In this document: positions 1-7,200 of the stretch, piece by piece
How positions within the stretch are numbered: the stretch's first letter is position 1
How the letters are laid out: every line of letters starts with the position of its first letter
Assembly (NCBI GenBank): GCA_037380725.1
Contig: JARRRL010000120.1
Coordinates: 1 to 9,406, forward strand
Source of the DNA: JARRRL01 sp037380725
GTDB lineage: Bacteria > Pseudomonadota > Gammaproteobacteria > Pseudomonadales > JANQJO01
Reading direction: 5' to 3'
DNA: 9,406 bases
Made by a program: the position numbers and the translations under genes
The notes under the pieces: model-generated
Seen by the model: the letters and a program-made list of their open reading frames with translations, nothing else
Told to the model about the DNA's origin: nothing
The model's database searches: none

Positions 1-344
1 CTTATGTGGTCTGTCTTGGCGTTGCCTTATCGGGTCATCAATTGATGCATTATTGGTGGTCTCTGGTGTTATTGGGTATCGGTTGGAACTTCTTGTTTGT
101 TGGTGGCACGGCTTTACTGCCATTTTGCTATTTCCCCAATGAACGATTCCGAGTGCAATCAGTGAATGAGTTTGCCGTCTTCGGTATTCAGGCCTTAGCG
201 GCGTTAAGTTCCGGATGGGTGATCAATCGCTTTGGTTGGGATTCATTGCTGGAAATTTCAATGTTGATGGTGCTTCTGGTTGCCGCTGTTCTCTGGATCA
301 ATCGACGCACTGAAGTTGCTCCATTGGCAACTGACATGGTCTAA
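1..344 (+). CDS. MFS transporter, C-terminal end (5' partial)
   Basis: The reading frame is open from the left edge of the window to TAA at 342-344, so this is the last part of a longer membrane protein gene. The visible residues form about three hydrophobic segments (around WWSLVLLGIGWNFLFVGG, FAVFGIQALAALSSGWVI and LLEISMLMVLLVAAVLW) separated by short charged loops such as PNERFRVQSVNEF. The GWNFLFVGGTALL then NERxxVQxxNEF then FGxxALAxLSSG pattern is familiar from major facilitator superfamily permeases of a little-characterised proteobacterial group. It would act in the inner membrane; the substrate cannot be read. It ends about 107 bp before the convergent kinase gene and seems unrelated to the pilus operon. 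A GTG at 6 is only an internal codon, not a convincing start. Confidence 0.8.
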   Translation, partial: YVVCLGVALSGHQLMHYWWSLVLLGIGWNFLFVGGTALLPFCYFPNERFRVQSVNEFAVFGIQALAALSSGWVINRFGWDSLLEISMLMVLLVAAVLWINRRTEVAPLATDMV

Positions 345-451
345 TAAACCGACGTAAATCAGTCAAGAAATATTGACCAACCCTTTCAAGGTGATCTAGC
401 ATCCTGTTCGAAGCAAAATCGCTGATTTTCACTATATGGGTTATTTTTCAT
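345..451. other. convergent intergenic spacer with weak hairpins
   Basis: This 107-bp AT-rich spacer lies between two converging genes. Two short inverted repeats are visible: GTCAA/TTGAC (362-366 and 373-377) and AAAATC/GATTTT (415-420 and 424-429). Both stems are short and AT-rich, and neither is followed by a clean T-run, so termination here is possible but not shown. Confidence 0.35.
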
Positions 452-1558
452 TTAGGCCAAAGGTACATTCTTTCGTCCTTCTCGTCCTTCTCGTCCTTCT
501 CGTCCTTCTCGTCCTTCTCGTCCTCTCGTCCTCTCGTCCTCTCGTTCCCACGCTCCTGCGTGGGAATGCATAAAGTGGTTTAGCGTTAAAACGATTCTAT
601 CAATAATATGAGCATACGTTGCCGGTCGTTCTTCGGGAGAGATCAGAAAAGCACAAAGCGCTAATAAATCAGTGAAGCGTGATTGATCTTGCCAGTGCGG
701 AGAGAGATGACCTTTCGCCTCTTTATAGGCTGATGCAAAGAAGCCGGGATGAATCGTATCTGATCGATCGGCATAGCGGAATAAATTGCCGATATCCATT
801 ATAGCTGATCCAGCAAGCGCATATTCCCAATCCAAAATCGCAGTGACTGTGTAGCGTTTGTTGCTGCCATTTTTTGTGATAAGAATATTTTTTTGATTAA
901 AGTCTCCGTGACACAGGACGGGTTGCCTTGGGGCTTCAAGGAGGTGCTGGTGTTCTGTGATACAACTTTCCAGCAAAGCACAATTCTTGTCCCCTAATCG
1001 CTCCCTGAGCAGGGCGTTACTGAGGCAGCTGCTCAGAAAGTCGAAGGTCCAGGATGTGTAGTTGTCTTGACTGTCTTTTGTGTGAAAATTTTCATCGAGA
1101 AATCCGTAATCTGAAAAGGTAATGCTGTGTATGTCGGCGGCGATTGTGCCTAATTGTTCAGAAATGGCTTTGACATCATATTCTGAGAGTGTGTGGCCCA
1201 TCTTGGAAAGTAGCGTTCCTTCAACAAATGAAATGGCGGCTACCGAAAACCCATCGGTCCATTCGCTGTTGCTGTGCCAAAGAACCTCAGGAACAGGAAT
1301 ATTGCTTCGCAGCGCTTTCAACTGACGCAGCGTGCAGAGTTCTGAGCTCAGTTGCTTGGGCGTAGGAGAAATTCGAATAATAAACTGATTATTCGCTTCA
1401 GTGATTACATGATAATTAAAATTGTTGAAGCCGCCTTGGAGTCGTGTGACGGATTGAAAGGATCTGCAGCCCATTTCTGCTGCAACACGATTGAGAAGGA
1501 GCGCTGACTTGTTTAAATTGTACCCGATTGGTCGATCGTAAAGCGCATCAAAATCCAT
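452..1558 (-). CDS. APH/choline kinase-fold phosphotransferase family protein
   Basis: This 368-residue protein belongs to the choline/aminoglycoside phosphotransferase superfamily (Pfam APH). A nucleotide-loop-like GGFNNFNYHV lies at residues 42-51, and FIIRIS at 59-64 has Arg62 where the ATP-binding Lys often sits. The Brenner-type catalytic loop HGDFNQKN at 217-224 supplies Asp219 and Asn224, and ILDWE at 241-245 supplies the metal-binding Asp243. These indicate an intact ATP-dependent kinase of a small hydroxyl substrate. Choline, an amino sugar or an antibiotic cannot be distinguished, and a resistance role should not be assumed. The ATG at 1556-1558 has GAGG at 1567-1570 (- strand) with an 8-nt spacer. 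The last ~38 residues are odd: HSHAGAWERE is encoded by a palindromic repeat, and the Arg/Glu/Gly tail by a microsatellite. The native domain probably ends near LNHFM (residue 330). Confidence 0.85.
   Translation of the reverse strand: MDFDALYDRPIGYNLNKSALLLNRVAAEMGCRSFQSVTRLQGGFNNFNYHVITEANNQFIIRISPTPKQLSSELCTLRQLKALRSNIPVPEVLWHSNSEWTDGFSVAAISFVEGTLLSKMGHTLSEYDVKAISEQLGTIAADIHSITFSDYGFLDENFHTKDSQDNYTSWTFDFLSSCLSNALLRERLGDKNCALLESCITEHQHLLEAPRQPVLCHGDFNQKNILITKNGSNKRYTVTAILDWEYALAGSAIMDIGNLFRYADRSDTIHPGFFASAYKEAKGHLSPHWQDQSRFTDLLALCAFLISPEERPATYAHIIDRIVLTLNHFMHSHAGAWEREDERTRGREGREGREGREGREGRKNVPLA
473..541. repeat. 9-bp and 8-bp tandem repeat array at the kinase gene 3' end
   Basis: Five perfect copies of TCGTCCTTC (473-517) are followed by three perfect copies of TCGTCCTC (518-541), abutting the palindrome that begins with TCGTT. 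On the - strand the 9-bp units encode repeating Glu-Gly-Arg. Three 8-bp units add up to 24 bp, so the frame is restored. Copy changes in the 9-bp part keep the frame; changes in the 8-bp part would change the tail frame and stop. Confidence 0.95.
543..568. repeat. REP-like palindromic element
   Basis: TTCCCACGC (545-553) and GCGTGGGAA (558-566) form a perfect 9-bp stem around TCCT, extendable by a G-T and a C-G pair to 543-568. From memory, CGTTCCCACGCTCC-GCGTGGGAATGC is a dispersed palindrome found in many proteobacterial genomes, often near gene ends. Here it lies inside the 3' end of the kinase reading frame. It is not followed by a T-run on either strand, so it is not a typical terminator. 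Confidence 0.75.
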
Positions 1559-1575
1559 GACTGTCGCCTCATGTA

Positions 1576-1589
1576 GCCCTCAATAGGGC
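1576..1589 (-). promoter_or_regulatory. small hairpin just upstream of the kinase ribosome binding site
   Basis: GCCCT (1576-1580) and AGGGC (1585-1589) form a 5-bp GC-rich stem with a CAAT loop in the kinase mRNA leader, ending 5 nt before the GAGG ribosome binding site. It could influence translation or mRNA stability, but the stem is short and this is only a structural observation. Confidence 0.25.
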
Positions 1590-1682
1590 GGATTAATTAT
1601 TTGATCATAAATGATGGATGTCGAGAACGCACCTCAAGCGAGGTAGAGGCTCGGCTCAGCGGTTCGTGAAATGACACAGTAC

Positions 1683-1712
1683 AGCCTTATTTTTATAAGG
1701 CTATTTGTTTTG
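1683..1712 (+). terminator. intrinsic-terminator-like hairpin with no obvious upstream gene
   Basis: AGCCTTAT (1683-1690) pairs perfectly with ATAAGGCT (1695-1702) around a TTTT loop, followed by a T-rich tail (ATTTGTTTTG) on the + strand. The shape is that of a Rho-independent terminator reading rightward, although the stem is only moderately GC-rich. No + strand gene lies between 345 and 1683. It may terminate a small RNA, act as a leader attenuator for the pilus operon, or insulate the operon from antisense read-through. Confidence 0.5.
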
Positions 1713-1753
1713 CTTTGTGATGTAAATGCTAAGCCGTCTGTGATCTGTGTCGT

Positions 1754-1782
1754 TTACGATGGCGTATCGGATCAGGTAGAAT
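1754..1782 (+). promoter_or_regulatory. candidate sigma-70 promoter for the pilus operon
   Basis: TTACGA (1754-1759) and TAGAAT (1777-1782) are separated by 17 bp. The -10 matches TATAAT at five of six positions, but the -35 is poor. Transcription would start near 1789, about 25-35 bp before the possible pilV starts. I found no sigma-54 site with correct GG/GC spacing. This is a weak prediction. Confidence 0.3.
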
Positions 1783-1822
1783 GCTTTTAAACCACAGGTA
1801 AATCAAATAATTTGTGTTTATT

Positions 1823-2341
1823 ATGTTGCAAAATCATTTTTGTGGCAGTTCGAGTACGGCGGGTGGAGCGGGCCTGATTGAAGTATTGGTGGCGGCTGCG
1901 TTGGTAGGGCTTGCCGGACTCACCTTTACGACCTTGCAGTTTCAGAGCTTGTCCGCTGCGCGTGATGTGGCTTGGTATGACCAGGCGAATCAAATTGCTT
2001 TATCTGCAACTGAGTATTTTTTGGCTAATCCCGAAGGTTGGGCCGTGTATAAGGCTGCCGCTAATTGGGGGCGGGGCTCTCATGGTGCAGGATCGGATTG
2101 TGTGGGCCGTCGTCGCTGTGATGCCGCTCAAATGGCGCGTGCGGACATTAAGCGTTTGCAGCGTCATGCTCAGACGCATTTACCCGATGGGCGTGTGTCG
2201 GTGTTGCCGTGTGATGGGGGTGGCGCTTCGATGTGTGTTGTGGTTGCCTGGGCTGAATTGTCGCCAAGGGGTTGTCAACGGAACAAGCGTGTTAGTGAGC
2301 GGGGCGGGTGTTATCGGATGCCGTTTTATGTCGGGCCTTAA
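1823..2341 (+). CDS. pilV: type IV pilus minor pilin PilV
   Basis: The 172-residue product has a type IV prepilin signature. After MLQNHFCGSSSTAGG, cleavage at Gly15 would leave AGLIEVLVAAALVGLAGL, with Glu at mature position 5 and a hydrophobic helix. The residue at +1 is Ala rather than Phe. The C-terminal part carries a Cys pair, CDGGGASMC, followed by VVVAWAE, resembling the end of PilV proteins. PilV is thought to join the minor-pilin/PilY1 complex that primes pilus assembly and sits at the tip. I chose ATG 1823; GTG 1814 is in frame and neither start has a good Shine-Dalgarno. The leader lacks Lys and Arg, which is unusual, so the start is uncertain. It is the first gene of the operon. 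Confidence 0.85.
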   Translation: MLQNHFCGSSSTAGGAGLIEVLVAAALVGLAGLTFTTLQFQSLSAARDVAWYDQANQIALSATEYFLANPEGWAVYKAAANWGRGSHGAGSDCVGRRRCDAAQMARADIKRLQRHAQTHLPDGRVSVLPCDGGGASMCVVVAWAELSPRGCQRNKRVSERGGCYRMPFYVGP

Positions 2342-2358
2342 GGTGTGCGTCTGTTCGT

Positions 2359-2414
2359 GTAATAACGTTCTTGTAAAAACATTTGTGTAATCACATTTAT
2401 GTAATAACAATTCG
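2359..2414. repeat. 14-bp tandem array between pilV and pilW (four copies)
   Basis: Four imperfect 14-bp units start at 2359, 2373, 2387 and 2401: GTAATAACGTTCTT, GTAAAAACATTTGT, GTAATCACATTTAT and GTAATAACAATTCG. A more degenerate fifth unit may follow at about 2415-2428. The array fills most of the 111-bp gap between pilV and pilW. Its core resembles the 14-bp duplications at 4166-4193 and 8851-8892. Confidence 0.8.
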
Positions 2415-2426
2415 TGAAATAACAAA

Positions 2427-2462
2427 ATGAAAAACGCGATGGTGAAAAGATTGTGTCGTTGA
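2427..2462 (+). other. short ORF overlapping the pilW start; possible frameshifted leader
   Basis: ATG at 2427 opens MKNAMVKRLCR and stops at TGA 2460-2462, seven bases past the GTG (2453) that opens the pilW frame. The peptide is basic, like the N-terminus of a prepilin leader, whereas the in-frame pilW leader has no Lys or Arg. One extra base in the AAAA run at 2445-2448 would join this ORF to pilW. It may be a decayed or mis-sequenced true start, or a small coupling ORF. Confidence 0.4.
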
Positions 2463-3361
2463 GTATCTGTGCGGAAAATAACACGAATGACGGCATTTGT
2501 GCGTCGTGTGGTCACAGTCTCGTGGAATTATTGGTGAGCGCCGCCGTTGCGAGTGTGATTGTGTTGGGGGCTTTGCAATTGTATTTGTCCAATCAAGAAG
2601 CGGCGCGCTTGCAAAATGCACTGGTGCATTTACATGAAAATGGTCGTTTTGTTTTGCGATTTATGCGTACCGTGTTGCGCTTGGCCGGATCGCGCAATGA
2701 TTGGCGCGCCATGGGGGCCGGTAATCAGCTTGGGGCGTCCAGTACGCTCAGGATTAAAGCGCCGCCTATTATTTGGTCCATGACGCATGATGGCGTTCGC
2801 TTTGACACCTTGACCGTGCAGTATGAGACAGGACCCGATGGCGGAAACACCTGTACCGGCTCTGTCGCCGATCCCAATACCTGGTATTTCAGCCAGTATG
2901 ATGTCATACCTTTCAGCGGTGATGCGTCGTTGTTGCAATTGGTGTGTCGTACGGGCGTGCTGCAAAAACCGGTTTATGGCGTCGCCGAAACGATACGAAC
3001 GGTGGGGGCTCGTCAAACGGGGATCCTGGTTGCGGGAGCGGATGCGTTTCAAGTGTTGTATGGCGTGAGGCGGCGCACGATGCTCAGTGGTGGGCCGGAG
3101 CGCTATGTGTCGGCCCATGATGTGGATCATGGGCAAGAAGAAGTTTTAACGGTGCGTATTGGCGTGTTGTTGTCTGAGCCCGATTATCATTCGACTGAAA
3201 TAGCGCGTGTGTTGATGTCGCGGAACATCGAAGTGTTGGATCAACGTTACGATGCGCGTGCGTTGACGGCTGCATTGACGGTCAATGGTGTGCTGCCCTT
3301 ACGTCGTGTGTTTGAGACAACCGTGTTGTTGCGCAATGGACCGGTTTTGTGGTCCCCGTAG
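2453..3361 (+). CDS. pilW: type IV pilus minor pilin PilW
   Basis: The 302-residue product fits the PilW family. The prepilin site is CG|HSLVELLVSAAVASVIV, with Glu at mature +5 and His instead of Phe at +1. It is followed by the family-typical QNALVHLHENGRFVLRF and LRLAGSR, and the C-terminal RRVFETTVLLRN closely resembles PilW endings. Length is normal for the family. PilW is a minor pilin, inserted in the inner membrane before assembly and needed with PilV, PilX and PilY1 to prime pilus growth. GTG 2453 is the only usable in-frame start (stop upstream at 2420), with a weak GGTGA 8 nt before it. The leader from this start carries only acidic charges, so the true N-terminus may lie in the overlapping ORF at 2427 and be separated by a one-base frameshift. 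Confidence 0.9.
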   Translation: MSLSICAENNTNDGICASCGHSLVELLVSAAVASVIVLGALQLYLSNQEAARLQNALVHLHENGRFVLRFMRTVLRLAGSRNDWRAMGAGNQLGASSTLRIKAPPIIWSMTHDGVRFDTLTVQYETGPDGGNTCTGSVADPNTWYFSQYDVIPFSGDASLLQLVCRTGVLQKPVYGVAETIRTVGARQTGILVAGADAFQVLYGVRRRTMLSGGPERYVSAHDVDHGQEEVLTVRIGVLLSEPDYHSTEIARVLMSRNIEVLDQRYDARALTAALTVNGVLPLRRVFETTVLLRNGPVLWSP

Positions 3362-3489
3362 TGCGCGAGAACTCGCCCATTCTTTTATTCAACAGTCATC
3401 CATTTTGTTTGTTGCCGATTTAATGTGTTTTTTTCCGCACGCTGCGGTGTGCTGTTGGTGCACTGTTGGTGTGGTGCTGAGGAGCGTTT
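3362..3489 (+). other. pilW-pilX spacer
   Basis: This 128-bp spacer is long for the operon. It holds a T7 run (3428-3434) followed by the hairpin CCGCA-CGC-TGCGG (3435-3447), and two copies of CTGTTGGTG with an 11-bp period (3452 and 3463). A GAGGAG ribosome binding site lies at 3479-3484. The hairpin is preceded, not followed, by the T-run, so I do not call it a terminator. Confidence 0.45.
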
Positions 3490-4176
3490 GTGTGTGAAAA
3501 ACAATTTTATTGTGGGGCTACCGTGAGGCAATTTTTGAGGCTGATCAGATCAGGTGTGAGTGTTGTTGTTTGTCGCGTTGTTTGTCAGAGATTAGCTCAT
3601 GTATCTGCGCGTCGGCAGCCGCATGGCTATGTGATGATCACCGCCTTGGTGTTGCTCATTACGCTGATGGGGCTTGCTACGTACAGTTTTAAGGAAAGCG
3701 TGTTGGCCTTGCAATTGGCGCAAACGCAACAGGGATTTGATGATCTGGAAGCCGCCGCTGATGCCGCTATGGCGTGTCAGTTGCACGGTGTACGTGAGAC
3801 GGGTGTTGTGGTGATTGTGACACCAAATTTGGGGTTTGATCAAAAAGTTTCTCGACAACGCTTGCCGCCCCTGGTGTCGGGTTGTGTGCGGAAGCTCACC
3901 CCTGTGTTGCATACCGAATTTGGGGCGACCAAGGCGGTGAGTTTGACGCATCGCTGTGGTCAGGCAGCGGCTGATTTACTGGAAGGGTCTGATTTGCAGC
4001 GGTTTCAGGCGCAACGTTACGTGACGACCGGTATGGGTTATCGAGATGAGACGCAGGCACCGCAAGCCGTTTATCAACAAGCCTGGGTTCGCGTTGTTCG
4101 GCGTGATGAGTCGGTGTTGCCGGAACTGGCCATGCGCCTGCCACGCGCGTGTTCGGTGGGTGTGAAAATTGAGTAA
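3490..4176 (+). CDS. pilX: type IV pilus minor pilin PilX
   Basis: The 228-residue product carries a PilX_N-like region: PHG|YVMITALVLLITLMGLA, then ESVLALQLAQTQQGFDDLEAAADAA, as in the helix of PilX proteins. Mature position 5 is Thr51, not Glu; PilX-type minor pilins, as I recall, often lack the Glu. The rest is a Cys-containing C-terminal domain I cannot assign further. PilX helps form the minor-pilin priming complex and is linked to PilY1 function. GTG 3490 has an excellent GAGGAG with a 5-nt spacer but gives a long 46-residue, Cys-rich leader. GTG 3523 or the GTGs near 3556 would give more usual leader lengths. The 3' end, including the TAA stop, is part of a 14-bp duplication, and pilY1 follows closely. 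Confidence 0.85.
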   Translation: MCEKQFYCGATVRQFLRLIRSGVSVVVCRVVCQRLAHVSARRQPHGYVMITALVLLITLMGLATYSFKESVLALQLAQTQQGFDDLEAAADAAMACQLHGVRETGVVVIVTPNLGFDQKVSRQRLPPLVSGCVRKLTPVLHTEFGATKAVSLTHRCGQAAADLLEGSDLQRFQAQRYVTTGMGYRDETQAPQAVYQQAWVRVVRRDESVLPELAMRLPRACSVGVKIE

Positions 4177-4193
4177 TAAAAATTGAGTAATAA
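4166..4193. repeat. 14-bp tandem duplication across the pilX stop codon
   Basis: AAATTGAGTAATAA occurs twice in perfect tandem (4166-4179, 4180-4193), and the match extends one base on each side. The first copy contains the pilX stop (TAA 4174-4176). The second lies between it and the pilY1 Shine-Dalgarno, so the duplication lengthens the pilX-pilY1 spacer. Confidence 0.95.
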
Positions 4194-4203
4194 AGGTGGT
4201 TTG

Positions 4204-7200
4204 ATGATCAAGAGAGTCCAGCATTGCAGCGTGTCTGTGCTGAGTATCGTTGTGGGTGTACTGTGCTGTGTGCTTGCTGTGCCGGTTGGTGCGGATGCGT
4301 TTTCATCTGCACCGGCACCGCAGGGTGTACAGGCGGCTGGGCGAACCCCGCGATTATTGTGGGTTGAAAGCAGCGACACGTTACGTTGTGCGATGACGGA
4401 CGCGTTGCCGTTCGATGCCAATCGCTGTGAACGTGCGTTACCTGATCAACGACGAGCGACGCACTTACGAGATGGACTGCGACGGTGGCTGTTGTCTATA
4501 CCGGACGAGGCGGTGGTGGGACTGGGTCGGTTTTCGGCGCAGGGCACTGCTTTAGTGGAGCCAGTTGAGTCTCTGGGGCTGGATCGAGGCTGGTCGAATT
4601 CAACAACGGCTACGTTGACAGACGCCAATCAGCAGTACCTGGTGCGGGGGCAGCAGCGCGTTGCGACAGCGCAATTGCGTGATTTGGTTTTGGATGCAGG
4701 CGATGCAAGCGCTGAGATTCGTTTGATCTTTGAGCAGTTGCGCCTGCCGCCAGCGGCTTACATTGAATCCGCTGCGCTTGTAGTGCGTACGCGGCAGGCT
4801 TTGTCTGCGCCGTTGACTCTATCGGTCGCTTTGCAGTCGATCGACCCATACGCCAATGATGTGTTTCAGGCGTTTGATCGTTCTGCTGTCTCGCGTGTGC
4901 GTCGTGATCTGGTTTTGCCCATTGCGAATCAGGCGGGAGCCTTGCAGAAAATAGACATCACGCTCTTGATGCGACGCTGGATAAGTCAGCGGACCCAAGC
5001 GTGGTGCTTTGGGGAAGGCGTGGGGGTATCGTTGTCTGCGGCGCGCGGGGTCGCTCAAACGGAATCCGTCGCTATAGCCGGTTTTGGGGTGTCGGCTTAC
5101 GATGCGCCGCGTTTAGTGGTGCGTTTCCGGTCGCCGCCCGAACGGCATGCGTGCGCCATTCGGCATACGGGCGCTAGCGTACGCGCTGAGTCGGATGATG
5201 GCGTAATTGTGGGTGTAGGGCGTGGCTCGCGCACCGTTCAGGATGACGCAGCGCTGTTACGTCTTCGTCGTCAACAGCCTGTTTTTATCGTGTTTTCTGA
5301 TTTTCGTTTTCCGCCGGGTAGCCAGATTCGTGTCCTGAATGCGCGTTTACGCCTGCGCGTCGCTGAAACGCTGCCACCCGCTGCGCGCGTGCAATTGACC
5401 GCGTGGCGTGTACCCGCTGAGTCGGGTTCGGGGAAAGTTGTCCAGTCGCTTGAAACGGTGTTGTTGCAAAATGCGAAAACCGGTAATCGTTTGGATTGGC
5501 GTCTTGACGGTAAAGGAGGTGGTGCAGGAAATAGCGCGGGAAGCGGTGCAGGCCGTGTCGGATCGACACTGGTATCGCCCAATCTGGATCAAGTGTTGAC
5601 GCCGGTATTGGGTGATCGCGCTTGGCGTAGTGGGGATACGCTGGTGATTGGTTTAGTGCCACAGCGTGATGGCGGAGCCTTGGCCGCTTTTCAATTGGGT
5701 GCGGACGATGCGCCATCTGTGGACGTCAGTTGGCGTGGCGTGTATCCCATGGCAGATATGCGTACGCATCGACAGCGGTTGTTGGAAGCGATTGATACCT
5801 TGCCCGCAGAGGGCGCAGTGGGTACGGCCAATCAGGTGCTTGATGCGTATCAATATGTGAGTGGCAGGGATCCTTGTCAACCATGGCGGGTGACCACGCT
5901 TTTTTCGGGTGAAACGGCGCGTGGTGCGATCATTGATCGCAATCATATTCCGGATTGGGTTCAACAGAATGCAGCGGTGCTTGATGCGCTGGGTGGCGCT
6001 GCAGGGAGTGCGTTCTCTGATGAGGTGGATACGTTACGATCTGGGACAGCTTTGATGCATTTTCTGGCGCAGACTCAAGCAAGGTCGCCAACTGGCTCGC
6101 AACGCGTGAGTACCTTGCTCACTGTCCCTACGTCGATCGATGCGTTGAAACCCGCTGCCTCAACGTCATCTTCGAAGAAATCAGCAGGAGCAGGATTTTC
6201 GCCAGTGTTGTTGTCTTTTTTTGAACCGTCAGCGCGGGTTTTTTGGCGTGGCAATGTACGCCGATTTCGGTGGGATTGGGCGGCGGGTCGGCTGGTGGAT
6301 GCGCACGGTAACCCGGTATTGGAATCGAGCGTACCGGGCGTGCAGCGCGTGAAACCGAACGTGGTGGATCAGTGGTCGGTGTCATCGCTCGGGGGAAAGT
6401 CTCCAGGTGGAAAGCCTCAAGGTGGAAAGCCCCAGGGGGGCGGGCCGTCGGGTGATGCGATTGCGCGAGATGGTGTTGCAAGTGCTTTACCCACATCGTA
6501 TGCGTCTGCGCCAGCGCGTCGGCTTTATACGTATACAGGGGCATACCGCGAAAAAGGTTATGCCCAAACGCCCGTGTCGGGTGTGCTGCGCAACGGTGAA
6601 TGGCATGGTGTGGATGTGAGCCAGCCCGAACACGCGATTCAATTCCAAAAACCGCTTATACAGGCTATGGGCATTGCACAGTATGATGTGGCCACACAGC
6701 GTCGAGTTATAAATTGGTTGCGTGGTGGTGCGAAGGGGGAAACCGTGGCGACGCGCTTGGGTGCCTTTTTGTCTGCGGAACCCGTGTGGGTGAATTTTCC
6801 GACACCGGCGCATGCCACGGTGTTTGTGGGTTCCAATCAGGGCCTGTTACACGCAATTGATGCGCAAACGGGCCAAGAACGATGGGCGTTTATGCCCCCC
6901 CGTTTTTTACCTAAGGTTCCGCGTTGGTATCAAGGTGGTCGCGTGGCGCAAGACGATGGCGCACACGATTCGTTATTGTATGGGTGGTCGGGTCCGTTGA
7001 CGGTGTGGCGCAGCGAGGTAAGCGCTCCACCGCCACTCAATGGCGGCGCATCACCAACGCCTACGGTGCGTGTTATGTTGTATGGTGGTTGGGGGCGTGG
7101 TGGGCGTGGCTTGATCGCATTGGATGTATCGGACAGCGCACCAGACAATCTGGCGCCCAAACCCCGCTTGCAGTTTGAAATTCGAGAGTCGGATGCTGGA

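Noticed and set aside
473..541. CRISPR-like array
   Set aside because: Units are 8-9 bp, directly adjacent and without spacers, so it is a microsatellite.
452..1558. Antibiotic resistance gene
   Set aside because: The APH fold covers many kinases of small molecules, and nothing in the sequence identifies an aminoglycoside-specific enzyme.
1781..1801. Mini-ORF MLLNHR before pilV as a leader peptide
   Set aside because: Only six codons with no regulatory structure coupled to it; probably chance, although its frame equals that of pilV.
1901..1917. Sigma-54 promoter (TTGGTAGGGCTTGCC)
   Set aside because: The GG to GC spacing is 8 rather than 10 and it lies inside pilV.
2630..3136. 168-codon open frame on the - strand inside pilW
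   Set aside because: It lies opposite the well-supported pilW frame; its His/Thr/Arg-rich translation is what the reverse of a G+T-rich gene gives, and no domain or ribosome binding site is seen.
3428..3447. Terminator between pilW and pilX
   Set aside because: The T7 run lies before the hairpin on the + strand, and on the - strand the hairpin is followed by A7, so neither direction fits an intrinsic terminator.
5285..5716. 143-codon open frame on the - strand inside pilY1
   Set aside because: It is a shadow of pilY1, with low-complexity His/Arg/Pro composition and no recognisable family.
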